A DNA stretch of 64,000 nt from Montifringilla adamsi (lineage: Eukaryota > Chordata > Aves > Passeriformes > Passeridae): NCBI GenBank assembly GCA_017590115.1, contig JAGGNK010008781.1:6179371-6243370 (forward strand), written 5' to 3'. Shown piece by piece: positions 1 to 10,924 of the stretch; the first letter of the stretch is position 1, and each line of letters begins with the position of its first letter. The notes under the pieces were generated by a model. That model was not told the DNA's origin. It ran no database searches and saw only the letters and a program-made list of their open reading frames with translations. The translations under genes were made by a program, and so were the position numbers.

Positions 1-1479
1 TTTATTAGTGGTAATTTGCATGCAATCCCTCATCAGATCTAGAAATGCCAACCCTGAGCAACTGCCCGGTTTGTCCTTTGGGCATACCAGCCTTGCTCAT
101 ATCCTGTCAAACCTCATAGACCTCAAAAGACCAGCAGAAGAGCTGGTGCTTGCTGCTACAGGAGGATCCTTATCGAGCATGTAGCAAACTCCTCACAGGG
201 CACAGCAGCAGAAGCTACAAAGCAAACCCCATATCTGAGCTCCATTAATTAGCTGATACATCTTGAGTTTATTCTAATCTTGTCCTCCTCAAAGGTGGTC
301 CAGGCCATCCCTCTGGTAGAGTCCTCCCAGGAAGCAAAGCCTCTCTTGCAGGATTTTCCCACCCTGCCTGGAGCAGTTTTCCCACAGCCCTGCAGATCCC
401 ATCAGGAGCACCCTGCCCCCAGAGCTCCAGCCCTGCAGAGGGGCCCCCCAGCCCCCAGCTGATGGGATCAGCGTGGCTGCAGGAGCAGAGCCAGGAGCAC
501 AGAGCTGGATGCAGCCTGGCAGGGCCAGCCCGAGTGCAAACCAGCCCAGATCCGAGCTGGAAGGGTCTGTCACAGAGAACTGCTTCTACGCCCACCCCAG
601 GAAAGCTTTCTGGGGTTGAGTAATGGATATTAAAATACCAGGGAGATGAAATCCATCTGCAAGTGTTTCTCGTGGATGCATTGTGCACTACAGAAACTGC
701 ATACACTGCTCCAAGCCAAAAGTGTTATTTTGCATGGGCTGTACCACATGGTTATTTTTATTACTACACTTCATAAAATATTTCTGAAGTTTCCTGGAAG
801 ATACTGTTTCACATGCCACCAACAAACACAAAGCTTGCTCCAAGCAACTCCTGACACATATGCAGAGGAGAAGAAAAACAAATAATCACCTAGAGCTTTT
901 TCATAAACCATATCTCTTGTGCACTGCAGAGATAAGAGCCGTGACTTGTGATGGATGGGGTCTTCACTGGAATCCCACTCATGCAGAGCTTTCCCTGAAA
1001 ACCACACACTCACTCCATCAGGGGTCTCCTTGGCTCTCACCAGAGTGCAGGACAGTTTCCCACACAAGTTTCCAGATGCAGCCTGCCAGCACAGTCCCCT
1101 CTGCCACCACTTATGGTCACTCTGTGACTACTGCAGCCCGAGGGGAGCCAGAAGGGGTTTTTGGGTGGCAGCAGCAAACCCCAAAGTGTGCTGCTCAAAG
1201 AAACCCTCACCAGCAATCCACCCCTGTGATTTTCACCTCTAGTTCTGCAACAGCTGGACCTCAACAGCACAGAGCGAGCCCTGAGCGCTCACACATTCAT
1301 CTCAGCCCAGCTCCTGAGCAGCCATTGCCCACAATGTGGTTTTGTAGCCTGGCTCTGCTCCACAGCATCTCCAGTAATTGCTATTTGTGTCCCACCTCCA
1401 ACACCTGGAGCACCACTGGGATCAGCAGTGATAGAGTTAGCCCAGCAGCTTCAGCTGGGAGAAAAGGAAACACACATTT
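1..1479. other. Non-coding stretch, no gene seen
   Basis: Mixed-composition DNA with no recognisable gene or repeat. Open frames exist on both strands and overlap each other. The longest, 216 codons at 860-1510 on the plus strand, runs straight into the A tract and shows no domain, signal peptide or splice structure, so I treat it as chance. Confidence 0.6.
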
Positions 1480-1494
1480 AAAAAAAAAAAAAAA
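1480..1494 (+). repeat. A15 homopolymer tract
   Basis: Uninterrupted run of 15 A. It could be the tail of a decayed retroposed sequence, but nothing recognisable precedes it. Confidence 0.9.
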
Positions 1495-1599
1495 TAAAAG
1501 GGCACAATAGTATTTTAAATAAATGTGGAGTGATAGCTCTTCTTAGAAGTGCTGCTATTAGGCAGCAGCTTGGAAAAAAAAAGCCTGATAAAAAAAAGC

Positions 1600-2110
1600 A
1601 TTTAAAGTGGTGCTTGTTTATTCACTGATTTCTTAGGTGTTTATCAGCTGGGTATGGGTTAGCAAGGCATAGCAACACACTGAAAAATTACTTTTAAATC
1701 TCATACTGTGACAAAATAATAGCTGGATAATAATGCAATGATTTTTAAAGCCCACTTTACAGGGGATATTAATGAAGATATTCCCTAACTTCTAAATTAC
1801 TGATATTGATTATATCTGTATAATGAGGATGGATAGGATTTCAATTTGAGAGTTAATGCAAGTGCTGAAATAATTGCACATGAAAACACTTCCACAACTC
1901 AGTTACTTTTGTTTCTTTAGAAATGTTGACTTGAAACATATTAACAGATTACTGAGATCTTAACAGAGAACATCCCAAATTCCTCATTCATGTTTCAGTG
2001 AAGTGGGTATTTCCTCAATGATTTCTCTCTAAATTTATTACAAGTGTCACACAGAGAAGAATGTGGATTAAATACCTCAGTGTGAGAAATTGTTAATTTT
2101 GTCATACTTA
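1600..2110. other. AT-rich candidate conserved non-coding element
   Basis: Long AT-rich stretch of high sequence complexity with TAAT-type motifs, no simple repeat and no recognisable transposon. Such blocks in vertebrate gene deserts are often conserved enhancers. That is inference from composition only; no alignment could be run. Confidence 0.28.
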
Positions 2111-4655
2111 ATTGAAATTTTTATCCCTGAAAAACTGAGGGGCTCCAGGCAGGATCTAGCTATAAAGAAAAATAAAATCTATGATTCCTCTATTTCCTTA
2201 GGAGCCAAAGGAAGACTAGAAGGAAACAGTGCTAAAAGAAATAATAATCATAAGCCTAGACATCCAAAGAACCATTAGTCTTTTATTAAATTATTAAATA
2301 ATTTGAATCCTTATCATATCACACAAAAAATTACTGGGAATACAGGGTCATTGTCCCATTGCTACTGGATAGTGGTGCCAGTGTAATTAATAACTCTCTC
2401 ATGGATCCAAATGCAGACTCCGGAAAAGGCTTGTCTTTGCAAGAATTAATGTACAAATGGGGAAAACCAAAAAAAACCCCAAAACTGTTGATCCACACCT
2501 CTGAAAAAGAAGCACAGATTTATCAAACCCTTCTTCCAAGAACACACCTGCCAGAGAGCATTTATAATAAAAGTTATCCATAGCAGTTATGGAGAATGAC
2601 ACTCAGCACTAAGTCCTAGACTTACTCATTGCTCCTGCCTCAAATCCCTTTGCTTTTTCCTTTGCTCTGCTTTTACGTTCCTGGGGTTCATGTGCAAAAT
2701 AAAGAAACCTTAAAGTACTTAGTTTCAAGCTTCCTATTTATCCAAGTTTCCAAAATTAAGAACCTGCAAACAGCAAGCTCTCTGCCTTTCCATTCAGCAT
2801 TAACCACTTTGGGATTTGCAGATTTTTTTTTTTTATAAAATTAACTTCAAAATCTCTGCAATATTTAGGGGAGGAGGAGATGTATCCTGGAAAGGAGGTG
2901 CTTAAGATAAGAGAGAATATTCCTGCAGGTTTTTTTGCTCACAACTTTGCATACACAATCAGTAGTCAGAGTTTAGTTTATTGACAAAGTTTGTGGCAGA
3001 TCAGACAAGGTGTTTGTGAGATATGGGACTCTGAAAAATGAGGTGCAATTCAGCCTTTGAAATATTCCTCTAACAATTTATCCTGGAGCCATATCTCTAA
3101 ACCTACTTGACCTAGAAACTTCAGGTTTGTTTTATTCGAGAGTCCTTGGCTAGATTCAGTGCACAGAAATACTTGAGATAAGGTCAAAGTCTTATTTACT
3201 ATATGCTACCCCCCAGCTGGGTTTTCTTTTTTTTGTTTATTTTTTTCCCCTTCCTTAATCCATCAAACACTCCTTCAGTCTGTAAAAAGACTGTAAGACA
3301 GGCTCTGCCAGGGTTTTGGCAGGGATTAGTGGCTGTGTGGGGATGTGGACACAGAAACACCATCACTGCTCAATTAGCTTGACTTCCAGAAGATTAATTC
3401 TTGCTCCCCAGCTATTCCCTGGGATCCTCACACACTGGCACTTGATTCACTCTCCTGGAGCTACACAGACACCAATACAGAACCACTCTATAAACTGCAT
3501 AAGGAAAATCACTGCTGTCCAGAGCCAGCAGACATCAGCACAAGCAGCAGCTTCCACACACCCACAGCAGAGGGGCTCCCCAGGATCAAAGCAGGAGTTT
3601 TCCAGACAAATCCCACACCATTCTAAGGGAGAGCAAAGGAAAAGCCTTGGATGCAACATTTGGTACCAAGGTTTTCTGCATCACTCAACTGCTCAACTCC
3701 AGCTTCACCTGGAGCAATGCAGATGCACCCAGCACAAAATCTGCTGGAGTGTTTGGAGAGCCTCACTAACTCAGACAAGCTGACACCTTCAGGCTGAAGG
3801 TAGGAAAGCTTAACAGGACAAACAAAGAACACAAATTCAGATTTGTGGTCATACAGTGGGGTGGGTTTTACCCAGAGCAGGAGGGGAACCTGAGAGTAGA
3901 GCTTCCAGACAGTTTCATTTTATTCCAGCTGTCATTAAGAACAAAAATGCAAAGCCCACAACTGCTGAAAGAATAACTTCATCCTAGGTTTATGGATGTT
4001 AACTTAGCTTGTTAAAGTCATCTGCAGCAAGAGAGAACTCAGATGTTGTAGAAGTGTTCCCCATGGCATAACATCTTCACTTAGTATCTAACATTAGACA
4101 GACACATTACCTCAGCTTTCCTCTGTGATGTCCGTCCTAGTTTCTGGCACATAAAAGGCACTCAAGCTTCTGGAGTCAGAATCAAAAATGAAGGGGACAA
4201 CAATCAGCAGCTCTTTGGTGCCCCAGAGAACACCACAAAGCTTTGACTGAAGCCAAGGCTTTGACTGAACACCAAGAGATGAGGCACCTCATCCCTAGGA
4301 AAGGCAGCAGGACCCCTTCCTGACCCTCTTTATCAGCCCCTGCTTTATCACTCCCATCAGACCTCACCTTCCCCTCATCTGTGTACTGGGCCAGCATTGG
4401 CTGTAAATTGCCATCCATGGCAGATGGATCCAATTGCTTTTAACCTTGCAATTTCAATAATCAGGTAGGCTTTTCACCTGTCACCTACCTTGACAAGCAA
4501 ATTGATGTTGCAGATGGGGAAAAAAAAACCAGCAAGGAGAAGGGGAAGAGAGGGAAAGGGGTGAGAAATGACAAGCTTTTCCTGTCTTGCCCCAGGTGAG
4601 TGTTGCAAATTGGCAGCAGTGGTGAGGGAGTCACCCGGGGTTGCCATGCAGTGAT
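2111..4655. other. Non-coding stretch, short T and A/C tracts
   Basis: No gene seen. It holds an A-rich tract broken by CC and CCCC at 2462-2484 and a T12 tract at 2823-2834. A 155-codon plus-strand frame at 3316-3783 overlaps minus-strand frames and has no domain. A frame at 2359-2583 contains an aspartic-protease-like string by apparent coincidence and is treated under rejected items. Confidence 0.55.
4243..4277 (+). repeat. Imperfect 18-bp tandem duplication
   Basis: Two adjacent copies of a unit reading GCTTTGACTGAA followed by a short variable end. It is a small local duplication with no sign of function. Confidence 0.6.
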
Positions 4656-4659
4656 TTGA

Positions 4660-4870
4660 GTATTAACAAGCATCCTTCATTGTTTTAATCCATAATGTAT
4701 AATTAACCCCTTGGAGCCAACAAGTCTGGGAGTGCTCTTGTAAGGGCTGATGTAAAAGGCAGCATGACACGCTGCACTGGGAATTCCTGACAGCCCACCA
4801 TCAAAGGTTTAATCATATGCAATTTATGCCTTTGCAGTTTATTATATATTGGGGCTTGCTGGAACCTCTC
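4660..4870. other. AT-rich candidate conserved non-coding element
   Basis: High-complexity AT-rich block with ATAATTAACC, GTTTAATC and ATGCAATTTATGC motifs, the last resembling POU or octamer-type sites. No repeat and no open frame of note. The enhancer reading is inference. Confidence 0.35.
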
Positions 4871-4951
4871 CTGTTATCATGCACCAACATGCAACAACTC
4901 TGTGTAATCTCCAGTTGAGAGCATTGTCTCACAAGTGCCCTTTCCCCACAG

Positions 4952-4992
4952 GAAAAAAAAAAAAAAACAAACCAAAAACCAAAAAACAAGCA
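4952..4992 (+). repeat. A-rich tract with CC interruptions
   Basis: Begins as a run of about 14 A and continues as A runs broken by C and CC. It belongs to a class of A(n)CC tracts seen several times in this window in both orientations. Confidence 0.8.
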
Positions 4993-4999
4993 ATAACAA

Positions 5000-5594
5000 G
5001 GCACTCTTAAAGAGTCTAGACTGTAAATTGAATAGGAGGAGATGGAGGCTGAGAATGGAAGATATGAATGTAGCTCCTTTAATACACGAGATCACGCATA
5101 CATAGCTTGCTTTAACTCTTGTGACAGTTTTGGAGCACACAGAGGGATGCCTGTACAGAAAGGTTTGACTGTTCTGGGCTTTAAAATACTTCCATTAAAT
5201 ATGTATCTATCACTTTTCCCAGATGGAATTTCTTAATACCCAATATATGCGTTGTAGCAGCAGGTAACAAGAGAGAAATATTTATTAATATACAAACTCT
5301 ACAGCAGCAAGCTGCCCAAAGGAAACTGCTGAGACTTAGTTTTTGTGGACACTGTCAGCTCCAAGGGACTCTCTGCTCCAAGCTAGAACAGAAAAAGCAG
5401 CTTTTCTCCTGGCTCCAGTGCTGGTTCTGCACAGCAGAACATCCCCATGCACAAGACTGATGAGTTGAGCCTGGGGAAAGTCACGATATCCACCCAAATT
5501 TCTTTGTATTTGAAGACAAAGCAGACTTCAGCCATCTGGGGATGGATCCTTTTTTTTGCACTGGTGCTAGTGATGTTCTTTTAAAAGACAAGAC
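5000..5594. other. Non-coding stretch, no gene seen
   Basis: Mixed-composition sequence without a recognisable gene or transposon. It ends at the A27 tract. Confidence 0.5.
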
Positions 5595-5621
5595 AAAAAA
5601 AAAAAAAAAAAAAAAAAAAAA
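5595..5621 (+). repeat. A27 homopolymer tract
   Basis: Uninterrupted run of 27 A. The sequence before it is not a recognisable transcript copy, so a processed-pseudogene origin cannot be supported. Long pure A tracts are length-unstable and may be polymorphic. Confidence 0.95.
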
Positions 5622-5890
5622 GAAATCCAGAGAACCCAGGAGCCAAGATTCTCACAAAATCAGTGAAATCAAGAAGTTGGGATTTAAATATTGCAGGAAA
5701 TCTCATGAAGATCTCAGTGTGGTTAGCAGTGAACTGGGGGAAACTGAAGTATGTTCCAAATCCAGAAGTTAATCACCTAAAGTACCTTATTGGCTCCAAA
5801 GAGTCTGATGAGACTCCTGCACCCAAGAGAGCCCTGCCTGGACCACAATCTGATCCACAGAGTGCAGGCAGATGACAGGGAGGAAAAATG

Positions 5891-6025
5891 CAGTATTATG
5901 TTACAGATGAGGAACAAGACAATTAAGTGACTTTATATCACAGGCAATATATATTTAAGTGGCTTTAAATCACAGGCAATATATAACAGAAATGAGGGGT
6001 GGATTTAGACCTCCATAACTGTCAT
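5891..6025 (-). mobile_element. MIR-like SINE remnant with internal duplication
   Basis: On the plus strand it reads as the reverse complement of a MIR-family SINE: TTACAGATGAGGAAC, then TTAAGTGACTT, then a TCACAGG segment, then an AACAGAAATGAGGGGTGGAT end. These match the remembered order of MIR core features. MIR elements are ancient tRNA-derived retroposons shared by amniotes. The copy is unusual because a 32-bp piece is tandemly duplicated inside it. Exact limits are uncertain. Confidence 0.6.
5923..5986 (+). repeat. Tandem duplication of a 32-bp unit
   Basis: Two adjacent 32-bp copies, 5923-5954 and 5955-5986, each starting TTAAGTG and carrying ATCACAGGCAATATATA. They differ at a few positions, so the duplication is not very recent. 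It lies inside the MIR-like remnant. Confidence 0.85.
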
Positions 6026-6505
6026 CCAGGGTTATTGGCACAAAGCTGGCACACAGTGCCAGAGAGAAGCACAGAAGAGTCACCCAGAAGTCATGGTGTT
6101 AGAAATGATGGACAGCTCCCAGATAACAAATGCAAATAGGTCTTCCTTGCAAAACATAGCAGGATGTTTTTCACATTATCACCTCTCAAAGACAAGGTCT
6201 CAGTGCACACAGGGATGCTTCCAAACAGAGAGGATTTACTTGTTCTGCAGCAAACACTGAGCCAGGAGTTTGCCTTTGCTGTAGCAATGCCACTGGAGGA
6301 ATGTCATCCTCACCCAGGTCTGGGAGTGACACAGGAGCTCCTCCAGCAATGAGAGATACAGGATCACATGGCAGAACACCTGTGATAGGAAATGTCTTCT
6401 CAAAGAGTAGCTTAGCTCTTCTGCTTTCTGGTTTGCAGAGGAAAAAAGAGGTAAAAGTGGTTTGAATTTATGGAAAATCATCAGTAGTGCTGAATGCTTG
6501 CATTT

Positions 6506-6522
6506 AAAAAAAAAAAAAAAAA
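6506..6522 (+). repeat. A17 homopolymer tract
   Basis: Pure run of 17 A, with no retroposon structure recognised upstream. Confidence 0.92.
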
Positions 6523-6529
6523 GTTGCAA

Positions 6530-9110
6530 AGAATGCAGCCAAACAGGCATATTGCTCCATTCCAGCTCAGAATCCATCTCCCACATCCCTCCTGCAGGGC
6601 TGTGTGTCTTTAAATCTCGTACCAGCACCTCCTTTCTTCCTGCAGCTCTGGGCTGAGGATGCCTGTGCCGTGCTAGCAGGGCACTTCCCGGTGGGTGGCA
6701 ATGGGTTATGTATTCATGGCTGCACAATGCAAACTCTGGTGGCAGAGGAAGCAGAGGTCACACAATCGTTTGCTGCCGCTCACCCTGAGCTGGGCTCTCA
6801 CTGCAAGGTGGGGTGAGCTCACATCCTCCCTCCCCAGCCCAGCACGCCCTCCCGGCTGGATTTACAGCAAAAGCAAACCCAAGGGGCTGAGCCGTTTGAT
6901 GTAATCAGGGAAGAGCTGGGAAAGGAGAAGCAGCACTGGGCTGCTGGAGGGCTGGGGTGTGACAGCTCAGCTGGGGCTGGGAGCAAAGCCAGCTGCTTCT
7001 TAGAGCTGGTCTGGAGGGGTTTGTGGGGACCAGCTCCCCTCTCCAGGGTTTCATCCACTGCAAGCTGGATTCCAGCTCATCCCTGTCCTAGATATAATTA
7101 CCTCTGAGTAGAAACAACTCCACCAAGAGAGAAAGAGTCAACATCTATAAGCTAAAAGCCCTTATTCTGATTTTTGCAGACTTCTCACACATCCTTCCCC
7201 CCTACTTTGAACAGCTACTGTCGCATCAAAGTTCAGAACATCAAATTTCATAGCAGAGCTATCTACCCAGGAGCTGATCACATTTCTCACAACCAGGAAG
7301 CAATTTGGGCTCTAACTTCTCCATTCTGGGATCCAAGTCAGCAAACCCCTCTTCTCAGGTCACTCCTGGTGTATCCAAGCCTGTACTTCAGAGAGGCCCT
7401 GATCAGTAACAAGGTGCTAAGAGGAAATCAGTCATTAAACTCAGAATATCCAAAAAAACCCAGATCCAGTTTAGGATAAGCAGAACTGTTGTAATCTGGG
7501 CTGCTTGGGTTTCCACTGCCAGACACACACACCCACAAATCAAACATTCCTCTGCATTTCAGAGGAGGGATTGTGACAGAGCAAAAGCAGGTCTGTGGGT
7601 GTGTTTCCCTATCTCCCCTTAAGCCTGTTCTCTTGGCATCTATTAAGAAATCACTGTGCATTATTAAGATATCTCTTAATTAGCATTAACTACATTACAC
7701 TTCAATTTTTCATAGGCAAACCAGATCCCTTTACAGCTGCATAATGTCAATAAATATCAGATGAGCCTCAATCTCACATATGTTCAGCTTTGAAGAAGTG
7801 TAGCTTTAATTTGAAGTGTCCATCATGCAGAAGGAGATCTGACACAGAAACTCTACTCTACCATCATCCTCTGACTGCTCCCTGAATGTGAGTGCAATGT
7901 ACAGAGCTTCAGCTGAGCAGAGCACCTCCCAGAAAAGGGTGTGGAAGCCATTAAAGTTTAAAATGCAATCATGTGCATGGAGGAGAGGTCATTCCTTCAC
8001 ACTGCTTTGAGTTCAAGGAAAAAAGAAAACAGTAAAGTATCTCAGCTGATTAAAAGAGGTCAATGGAAAAGGACTTGAAAATGGGAGAGGTGGGGGAGAG
8101 ATCCCAAAATAACTTAGACTGCAGTGTCCACATGATGCCCAGAACAAGGAGCAGGGCAGCTTGGTCAGGACACTGCCACCCCTGGCACATTCCTTACCCT
8201 CTCCTGGCCTCAGCTCACCCAGAGAAGCCAGGCCAGGGCAGGCTTACACAGATGTATTCTGGTTTTCTTCAGAACCATCCGAATTTCAAAGTGAAAAATG
8301 TCAGGTGAGATGCAGCTCACATGGAAATAACCAGCCACTGGTCAGGGCTGACCTCTGTCCTTGGCCTGGGTGGAGCTGCCAGCACAGGGCAGGGATGCAC
8401 AGGGACAGGGGACAGAGTGGGGACACCTCTCCCACCTCCCCACAGCCTGTCCCCACTGCAGACCCACCCCACAACCTGTCCCATGCTGGCCTGGTGTGAG
8501 GAAAGGTGAAAATATGGAAGGGACAGATCTGGGGGGACATCATGCGTCCCTGCCCAAACCTGAGGACAGGCAGAAAGATGAAATTGAGCTCCCAGCTGTT
8601 CCATGAGGGAGCAGGTCAGAAGAGGCAGCCTGCTGTATTAATAAAGCAGGACAAAGAGTGCCAGAGGTGAGGAATACCTCACCCATGCCCCACTGCTCCC
8701 TTCCTCACCCTCCACCTCCACAAAACTTCTCTTCAAATATAGGGGTGTTATTTTTTAACAGCAAAACTCCAGAAAAATGTGGGGAAATGGTGAACTGTGC
8801 TTCTCCAGCAGCATAAATATATACATATGCTTTTCATAACATAATTCATTCTTAACCCGGGTCTCTGTCAAGCTCCAATATTGGTTAAAACCTGTGGAAG
8901 CAATAATTTATAAATTACCAACAGTAGCAAACAAAGAGCTTTTTCAGCATCTGCCACTGCTTGTGACAAAAAATATATGCAAAGCTCTGGAAATCACAAG
9001 GTGTCACCTGAAAAAACATGCCAGGATGAGTTTCCCCATCCATCAGAGTGACCAGCACATATAACCACAGCTCAGAGCAGCAGAAAACAAATGCTTCCAA
9101 CAAGCTGCTC
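6530..9110. other. Non-coding stretch, no gene seen
   Basis: Alternating GC-moderate and AT-rich DNA. Overlapping frames at 8063-8606 on both strands lie in GC-rich sequence and show no domains. A small AT-rich patch at 7655-7760 carries a near-palindrome around GATATC and a TTAATTAGCATTAAC motif, and could be regulatory. Confidence 0.5.
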
Positions 9111-9119
9111 TGTATTTGC

Positions 9120-9350
9120 TCTGGTGACTAACAGCTTGGGGGGGAAAATTTTTGCAAGCAATTTATGAGTGGAAAAAAAAAAGGTAACACTTGAATATTA
9201 TTCATTACAAATTATTCATGCTCTTTTTCATGCAAGTAGTCTGCCCATTCATCAAAATTTTTGTTCCATCCAGGGCTGGGAAACAAGCTGTTACTCATTT
9301 TTATTTTCTTGCATTGCGCTCAAGGTATAATATATGAAGAAAGTCATATT
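9120..9350. other. AT-rich candidate conserved non-coding element
   Basis: Contains ATTATTCATTACAAATTATTCATG and related homeodomain-like motifs without simple repetition. A frame starting at 9261 has a hydrophobic beginning but no further gene structure. Calling this a regulatory element is inference. Confidence 0.28.
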
Positions 9351-9739
9351 CTGCTTGTGCACAGGCAAAGGGCAGAATTACAGAGTGGAAAACTGCAGGC
9401 AGCAGAGCCGTGGGGCTGCAGGCAGCAATCCTGGGGAAGGCACAGCACTGTTGGTGGTAAATCCACAGAGGAAGCTCTGCTGTCAGTGGGGGAAAGCCAG
9501 GCTTTGGATGGCACCCCTCCTTCAGCACTGCCTCTGGAGCAGAAGCAGTGAAAAACCTGCAGAATCTGCTGTCAGCCAGCACAGAGGGTCCCAGAACCAG
9601 GGAGCCTCCTTGTCCCCTGGAGGGCTGAGGGCACCGTGTCTGGCCAGCAGCACTGCCTGGGGACACAGGGCAGTGACGGCTGGGCTGAGCTGCTCCCCTG
9701 GCCCTGCTGCACAGGAGGGAGGAGGCAGCACATGCACCT

Positions 9740-9965
9740 GCACAGGGATTGAGTCATTGCATGTGGCAGGTAGCAGACGGGCCTTTGCATGCATAATTAT
9801 CCAATCTGCATCGGTGATAATTGCCTGGGCGAATCCGGCACGCAGGCGGGTGTTATCCTGGGCTTGTTAGACTGCTGATAGAAAGGGGGAAAAAAGATAA
9901 AAAAAGAAGTCAGACTCGCTTATGCATTCCTGTTTTGTTGTTTTTCCGTCTCATTGATTAAAATG
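9740..9965. other. Candidate conserved non-coding element with retained CpGs
   Basis: Combines octamer-like CTTTGCATGCATAATTATCC, GGTGATAATTGCC and several CpGs inside otherwise AT-rich sequence, followed by a TCGCTTATGCAT segment. CpG retention in AT-rich DNA suggests constraint or low methylation. No transposon or coding frame explains it. This is one of the better enhancer candidates, by sequence character only. Confidence 0.42.
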
Positions 9966-10815
9966 TGAGAGTGGATTTAGCCTTAATGAATGTCAAGGGC
10001 TCTCTTGCTGGAAGGAGAACCAGTTCAGGCGGTGCTCTGCAAACTCCGGGCATGGGGCTGTGCCAAGGCAGAGTGCCCCGACTTGCAGAGCTCCAGCCCC
10101 ACCAGAGCAGGGCACAGGGATGGGAACGCTGCCTCCCATCCATCCTGTGTGCCTGGACTGCCCATCGAGGGGGAAAGCAGAAGGAAAAGCCAAGCCAGGC
10201 TGGCATGTAGGTGTCAGAAATGCCCTGGTTGTCATTCTGCTCCTGGAGCACCCACCCTGCCCAGGCAGAGGCAGCAGCTCCTGCTCTGCCCTTGCAGAAT
10301 GAAGTGTTTACCTCGAGCCCTGCCTTTCTGCAGCAGCTGGAAAGTAGGCTGAAATACAGGAAACATGACATCATTTGCCTTCTCCCAGCACAAGATAGAT
10401 TAGCTCCTTTGTAAGGGGAAGCGGCGGTGAGAAACACACACCCCCAGCAGTAAATTCCACTATTACACAGACACATTTATTGGGAGATAACAAAAGAAAG
10501 CTGCTTCTGCAGTGACTTTTTGGACAGAAAAGAGAAGACATCTATTTTATTCTTTGAAGTAGATGCTGTGTAGGAAATGGCTAGCTTTTTACAACTGGCT
10601 GTGTTTTCAGCTACAGCTTTCCCCAAACCTGCTCCTGAAGCTATGTGCTGTATGAGTCACTCCATCAAATAAAGAGCAATAATAAGTTATTGTGGGCACC
10701 AGGCTTTTAGATTTCTCAGTCTTCTCATCTGAAGAATAAAAATTACCCCCTTCCTGACTTCTTAACTTTGTTGGCCAAACTTTAAAGCTGTGGCTGAAAA
10801 CCAAGCAAAACTACC
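9966..10815. other. Non-coding stretch, no gene seen
   Basis: GC-moderate DNA. The frame at 9958-10476 on the minus strand (172 codons) overlaps four plus-strand frames in the same GC-rich stretch, the usual pattern of chance openness. Confidence 0.5.
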
Positions 10816-10819
10816 AAGT

Positions 10820-10896
10820 ATGCTACTGTAGTGCAACTGGTTTCATGTAGTTCAAAGTCAACATTCCTGGGTTCATTTCCCAGCTCTACCATGGCC
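10820..10896 (+). mobile_element. tRNA-derived SINE (MIR-like) head fragment
   Basis: Contains CCTGGGTTCATTTCCCAGCT followed by CTACCATGG, which matches the B-box and nearby part of tRNA-derived SINEs of the MIR type (B box GGTTCATTTCC at 10870-10880). The preceding 45 bases weakly resemble the SINE head. Downstream similarity is lost in a T-rich tract. Confidence 0.5.
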
Positions 10897-10907
10897 TTTT
10901 CTTTTCC

Positions 10908-10921
10908 TTTTTTTTTTTTTT
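10908..10921 (-). repeat. T-rich homopolymer tract
   Basis: Run of about 14 T directly after the SINE-like fragment. Confidence 0.85.
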
Positions 10922-10924
10922 ATT

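Noticed and set aside
860..1510. 216-codon plus-strand frame
   Set aside because: Ends in lysines encoded by an A tract, has no domain and overlaps minus-strand frames.
2359..2583. Frame with an LLDSGAS string resembling a retroviral aspartic-protease active site
   Set aside because: Only the seven-residue string matches. The following residues lack the flap and the later conserved motif of retropepsins, no other retroviral sequence lies nearby, and the start is not an ATG. Best explained as coincidence.
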